Under the pieces are notes generated by a model, which was given only the letters and a program-made list of their open reading frames with translations, was not told where the DNA came from and did no database searches. Positions 5,070-8,250 of a stretch of 8,250 bases of DNA are shown piece by piece. Source of the DNA: Fulvivirga aurantia (GTDB lineage Bacteria > Bacteroidota > Bacteroidia > Cytophagales > Cyclobacteriaceae); the NCBI RefSeq assembly GCF_009711475.1, contig NZ_SMMD01000784.1:1-8250 (forward strand), read 5' to 3'. Within the stretch, counting starts at the first letter, position 1. Each line of letters begins with the position of its first letter. Made by a program: the position numbers and the translations under genes.

Positions 5070-7490
5070 ATGATTAAAAACTTTCTAAATATCACTCTTA
5101 GAAATTTAAGGAAGAATAAGTGGTTTTCGCTTATCAATATTATAGGCCTTACAATCGGTATTACTTCAAGTCTCGTTATCTACCTTTATATCAATCAGGA
5201 AGTAAGCTTTGACGATTTTCACGAAGGTGGAGATAGAATTTTTAGAGTCACCAGGTCTACTCAGGATGCTGATGGTCTTGATTATAATGCTTCCGTACCT
5301 TACCCAATGATTGGGGCATTACACACAGACTTAAACCACATAGAGTCTGCCACTCAAATTCATAACGACTACAATCCACTTATCACTTTCGATAACGAAA
5401 AGTTTATACTTGATCGTGTAGTATTTGCCGATTCAAATTTTTTCGATGTATTCAGCTTTAAAACGGTTTCTGGTAATCCCAAAGAAGCACTAGGTCAGCC
5501 TAATCTAGCGCTTATCACAGCATCTACAGCTAATTTGTTGTTTAACGATACCTCACCTATAGGTAAAAAAGTAAAAGTGAGAAATAAGCTGGATGTTGAA
5601 ATTGTTGGGATTGTTGCCGACCCACCGGTAAGCTCTCATATACAATTTGATATGCTCATTTCTTACCCATCATTTACTGAAGAATATTTCGGCTTACCGA
5701 TAGACGAGTGGTCGCTATCAGCAGAGGGCTATTCGTATGTCAAACTTCAGGAAGATATTGAGAGAGCACAAGCTGAAGCTCAATTTGAAGTGGTTGTGAA
5801 CAAGTATTTTGAAGAACATCAAAGATCAAATAAGCGCTTCTACTTACAGCCTCTTGCCGATATTCATTTTGATAAAAAGTGGAATAATGAAGCCGTTAGT
5901 GCCAAAGCACTTTGGGCACTAGGTATTATTGGTGCTTTTATATTAATAATTGGCGCAGTAAACTTTATCAACTTAACCACCGCTCTATCTGTAAAAAAAT
6001 CAAAAGAGGTTGGCGTGAGAAAAACTCTTGGAGCTGCGCGTGGCCAACTCATTCGTTATTATCTGGGAGAGACTTTTATCGTTACTTTTCTCAGTGGCCT
6101 TTTGTCAATAGCTCTTGCTGAAAGATTACTGCCTATTTTTAATCAATTCTTTGATAAGAAGCTTGCTTTCAGTGCCTTACATGATTTTGATGTCTTGCTT
6201 TTTGTACTGGCGCTCATACTTGTAGTCACATTGGCTGCGGGTGTTTATCCTGCGATTGTACTGTCGGGCTTCAACCCGGTTAAAGCCCTGAAAAGTAACA
6301 TTCACTCACAAAGTAGTTCCTCATTATTTCTTAGAAAAGGCCTTATCGTAGTCCAGTTTTTTATTTCCCAAGTGCTTATCATAGCTACATTGGTGGTGGC
6401 TAGTCAGATGAATTATTTTGTAGAAAAGCCTTTAGGTTTTGAAAAGGAGGCCATTGTAAACGTGAGCATTGATGACAGTAGCGAAGAAACTACCTCCAGA
6501 TTCAGAGATCAACTCCTGGCAAATGAGAATATCAAATCAGTTTCTTTTGCCTTAGGTTCTCCAATGAGTGATGACACCTTTGAAACTCACTATTTTCTAG
6601 CCTCAAAGGGAAGAGACTCACGTCTGGAAACTCAAATGAAACCGGCAGATTTCTATTATAATGAGGTTTATGGATTGAAATTATTGCATGGCCGATGGTT
6701 TACACCAGCTGAAGATAAATTGGCCATTCAAATATTTAAGGAGGAGGCACCGGGTAGCCAGATACCTTATATTTTGAATGAGACTGCGGTAAAAAAACTT
6801 GGCTTTAGCAATCCGGAAGATGCGATTGGTCAGATGATTACTACCGGGTTGGGCGATTTTACCGCGCCTATAGTTGGCGTGGTGAAAGATTTTCATTCAA
6901 ACTCACTTCACAATGCTGTGGTTCCGGTTGTAATCACCAAGTTTCCTCAATTTCATTACAACGCAGGGATTAAAATTTCAACCAATAATACTTCTGATGC
7001 CCTGGCGCATATTCAAAAGGTTCATCAAAATTTATTTCCTGATAATTTATATGAGTACGATTTTATGGACGAGTCTGTGAGAGAGTTTTATGAAGCTGAG
7101 CAGCAGACTTTCAATTTGTTTAAGCTCTTTTCGGGCATCTCAATTTTTGTTTCCTGCCTGGGTCTGTTAGGTCTTATTTCCTTTATCGTAAACCAGCGAA
7201 CAAAAGAAGTAGGTGTAAGAAAAGTGCTGGGTGCAAATATCTTCAGTATCATTTTCCTCTTTTCTAAGGACTTCATTCTGTTGGTGGTGATTGCGTTTTT
7301 GCTGGCAGCACCTGTTGCCTGGTATGTCATGAGTGACTGGCTCAATGATTTTGCTTATAGAATAGATATGCACGTCTGGTTTTTTGTGGTAGCTATATTG
7401 ATTTCAGCGATTATAACTTTCATGACTATCGGATATCAGTCTCTCAGAGCAGCACTGGAAAACCCTGTAAAAGCACTCAAGGATGAGTAA
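5070..7490 (+). CDS. FtsX/MacB-type ABC transporter permease, full length
   Basis: An 806-residue inner-membrane permease of the MacB/FtsX type VII ABC superfamily. These do not usually move a substrate through the membrane; they couple cytoplasmic ATP hydrolysis to movement of the periplasmic domain, for export or lipoprotein/peptide handling. The Bacteroidota double-domain form is seen: TM1 (about 20-43), a large periplasmic MacB-PCD-like domain (44-280), three TMs (about 282-306, 334-352, 373-398), then TM5 (421-445), a second periplasmic domain (446-685) and a final three TMs (about 686-707, 731-752, 769-789). Each FtsX half carries a KEVGVRK.LGA motif after its first helix (312-322 and 712-722), and a NPVKALK motif near its end. 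There is no nucleotide-binding domain in it or next to it. The frame extends to a TTG at 5019, but that codon lies within the -24-like element, and MIKNFLNITLRNLRKNKW is the normal family start, so ATG 5070 was chosen. A paralogue follows after 20 bases. Confidence 0.93.
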   Translation: MIKNFLNITLRNLRKNKWFSLINIIGLTIGITSSLVIYLYINQEVSFDDFHEGGDRIFRVTRSTQDADGLDYNASVPYPMIGALHTDLNHIESATQIHNDYNPLITFDNEKFILDRVVFADSNFFDVFSFKTVSGNPKEALGQPNLALITASTANLLFNDTSPIGKKVKVRNKLDVEIVGIVADPPVSSHIQFDMLISYPSFTEEYFGLPIDEWSLSAEGYSYVKLQEDIERAQAEAQFEVVVNKYFEEHQRSNKRFYLQPLADIHFDKKWNNEAVSAKALWALGIIGAFILIIGAVNFINLTTALSVKKSKEVGVRKTLGAARGQLIRYYLGETFIVTFLSGLLSIALAERLLPIFNQFFDKKLAFSALHDFDVLLFVLALILVVTLAAGVYPAIVLSGFNPVKALKSNIHSQSSSSLFLRKGLIVVQFFISQVLIIATLVVASQMNYFVEKPLGFEKEAIVNVSIDDSSEETTSRFRDQLLANENIKSVSFALGSPMSDDTFETHYFLASKGRDSRLETQMKPADFYYNEVYGLKLLHGRWFTPAEDKLAIQIFKEEAPGSQIPYILNETAVKKLGFSNPEDAIGQMITTGLGDFTAPIVGVVKDFHSNSLHNAVVPVVITKFPQFHYNAGIKISTNNTSDALAHIQKVHQNLFPDNLYEYDFMDESVREFYEAEQQTFNLFKLFSGISIFVSCLGLLGLISFIVNQRTKEVGVRKVLGANIFSIIFLFSKDFILLVVIAFLLAAPVAWYVMSDWLNDFAYRIDMHVWFFVVAILISAIITFMTIGYQSLRAALENPVKALKDE

Positions 7491-7510
7491 TTTACTTAAA
7501 TACGAGCCCC

Positions 7511-8250
7511 ATGTTTAAAAACATCCTTAAAATCAGTTTTAGAAACCTGCTTAAAAATAAGGCCCATGCATTTACAAACGTGGCTGGGCTAGCCATAGGC
7601 ACAAGTGCGGCTATAGTCATTTATTTCATAATCAGTTATGACTTAAGTTTCGATACTTACCATGCAGATACTGATCGCATTTTTCGTCTGGTACAAAACG
7701 AAACTACCAATGGCGAGCTGGGTTATGAATCAGGAATTCCATACCCCTTACGTTTAAAATTTGCCGAAGAATATCCTGAGGTGGAGGCTTTAGCCTATCT
7801 CGATCAGAATTCCGGCTCCCTTATTACTATAGAAAGTGATGGAAACAAGGTGAGATACGAAAATGATGATGTTCATCTTGGGTTTACAATGCCTAGCTAC
7901 TTCAAAATATTTAAGCATGAATTTTTATTAGGCGATGCAGAGTCCCTGGGCACTGCGGGCAATGTTATCCTCAGCAAACGTATGGCCGAGCGATTTTTTG
8001 GCAACTATCAGGACGCGCTGGGTAAAGTTATAAACTATGAAAACGCGGTTGACCTTACAGTCACAGGTGTGATAGCCAACCTGCCGGGTAACACAGACCT
8101 GCCACATGAAATACTCATAGCATTTGAAACAGGGGGTTCCCTGCGTATCTGGGACTCATGGACTGCCACTTCTACGTCAGTACAGGCATTTATCAAAGTA
8201 AAACCTCAAGTAGATATAACTCGGTTTGAAGATAAAATCATCAATTACAT
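7511..8250 (+). CDS. Second FtsX/MacB-type ABC transporter permease, partial (C-terminus outside window)
   Basis: The frame is open from the ATG to the right edge (246 codons plus two bases). The N-terminus (MFKNILKISFRNLLKNKAHAF) and TM1 (about 20-43, including GLAIGTSAAIVIYFI) match the previous gene closely in design, and the periplasmic domain starts with the same pattern: YDLSFDTYHADTDRIFRLVQ against the first gene's VSFDDFHEGGDRIFRV. Other family marks include IPYPL, SYFKIFKHEFLLGD, NVILSKRMAERFFGN and a VTGVIANLPGNTDLPHEILIAF block. Sequence outside these blocks differs, so this is an old paralogue and not a recent duplicate. With only 20 bases between the genes and no terminator, it is probably co-transcribed with the first permease from the same control region. 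The two may act as partners or serve separate substrates. The visible part contains no TM2 or FtsX motif, since these lie beyond the edge. Confidence 0.9.
   Translation, partial: MFKNILKISFRNLLKNKAHAFTNVAGLAIGTSAAIVIYFIISYDLSFDTYHADTDRIFRLVQNETTNGELGYESGIPYPLRLKFAEEYPEVEALAYLDQNSGSLITIESDGNKVRYENDDVHLGFTMPSYFKIFKHEFLLGDAESLGTAGNVILSKRMAERFFGNYQDALGKVINYENAVDLTVTGVIANLPGNTDLPHEILIAFETGGSLRIWDSWTATSTSVQAFIKVKPQVDITRFEDKIINY

Noticed and set aside
5864..7373. Short minus- and plus-strand frames within the first permease
   Set aside because: Shadows of a well-supported 806-residue gene; one mirrors the conserved VGVRK.LGA region and none has its own family marks.

Overview
The window reads as a piece of a Bacteroidota chromosome, probably a Cytophagales-type marine or soil bacterium (Fulvivirga-like is my guess from memory of protein style, not a search result). 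Reasons: moderately AT-rich DNA, no Shine-Dalgarno sequences in front of the genes, long FtsX/MacB-type permeases starting M(I/F)KN.L.I..RNL.KNK, an NtrY-like kinase with the HEIMNSATPI H-box, a secreted repeat protein of the kind usually carrying a type IX secretion tail, and one good match to the Bacteroidota -33/-7 promoter.

Layout, left to right. (1) 1-845, minus strand: N-terminal part of a secreted protein built from tandem 138-residue beta-rich repeats; its C-terminus lies outside the window. (2) 846-1080: intergenic, with a weak sigma-54-like site and small GTAA/TTAC dyads in front of the secreted gene. (3) 1081-2421, minus: NtrY-like membrane histidine kinase. (4) 2570-2866, plus: small thioredoxin. 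(5) 2880-2910: strong bidirectional terminator. (6) 2922-3410, minus: small probable lipoprotein with its own Bacteroidota-type promoter. (7) 3503-4870, minus: NtrC-family, sigma-54-activating response regulator with a TTG start. (8) 4871-5069: divergent control region with a TGTATC-N6-GATACA dyad, an extra half-site, a 12-bp palindrome and a -24-like TTGGCAC element. (9) 5070-7490, plus: full-length FtsX/MacB-type permease. (10) 7511 to the right edge, plus: a second permease of the same family, cut by the window.

How the parts may work together (inference): the kinase and response regulator form a two-component pair that has been split by the thioredoxin and lipoprotein genes. The regulator would bind the dyads between itself and the first permease and activate a sigma-54 promoter there, driving the two permease genes, which are 20 bases apart and probably one transcript. 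This would be an envelope-stress or export circuit. The permeases have no ATPase beside them in this window and must use one encoded elsewhere.

No RNA genes, CRISPR arrays, insertion sequences or prophage genes were seen. The most interesting part is the divergent control region at 4871-5069; the rest is ordinary Bacteroidota accessory or housekeeping content.
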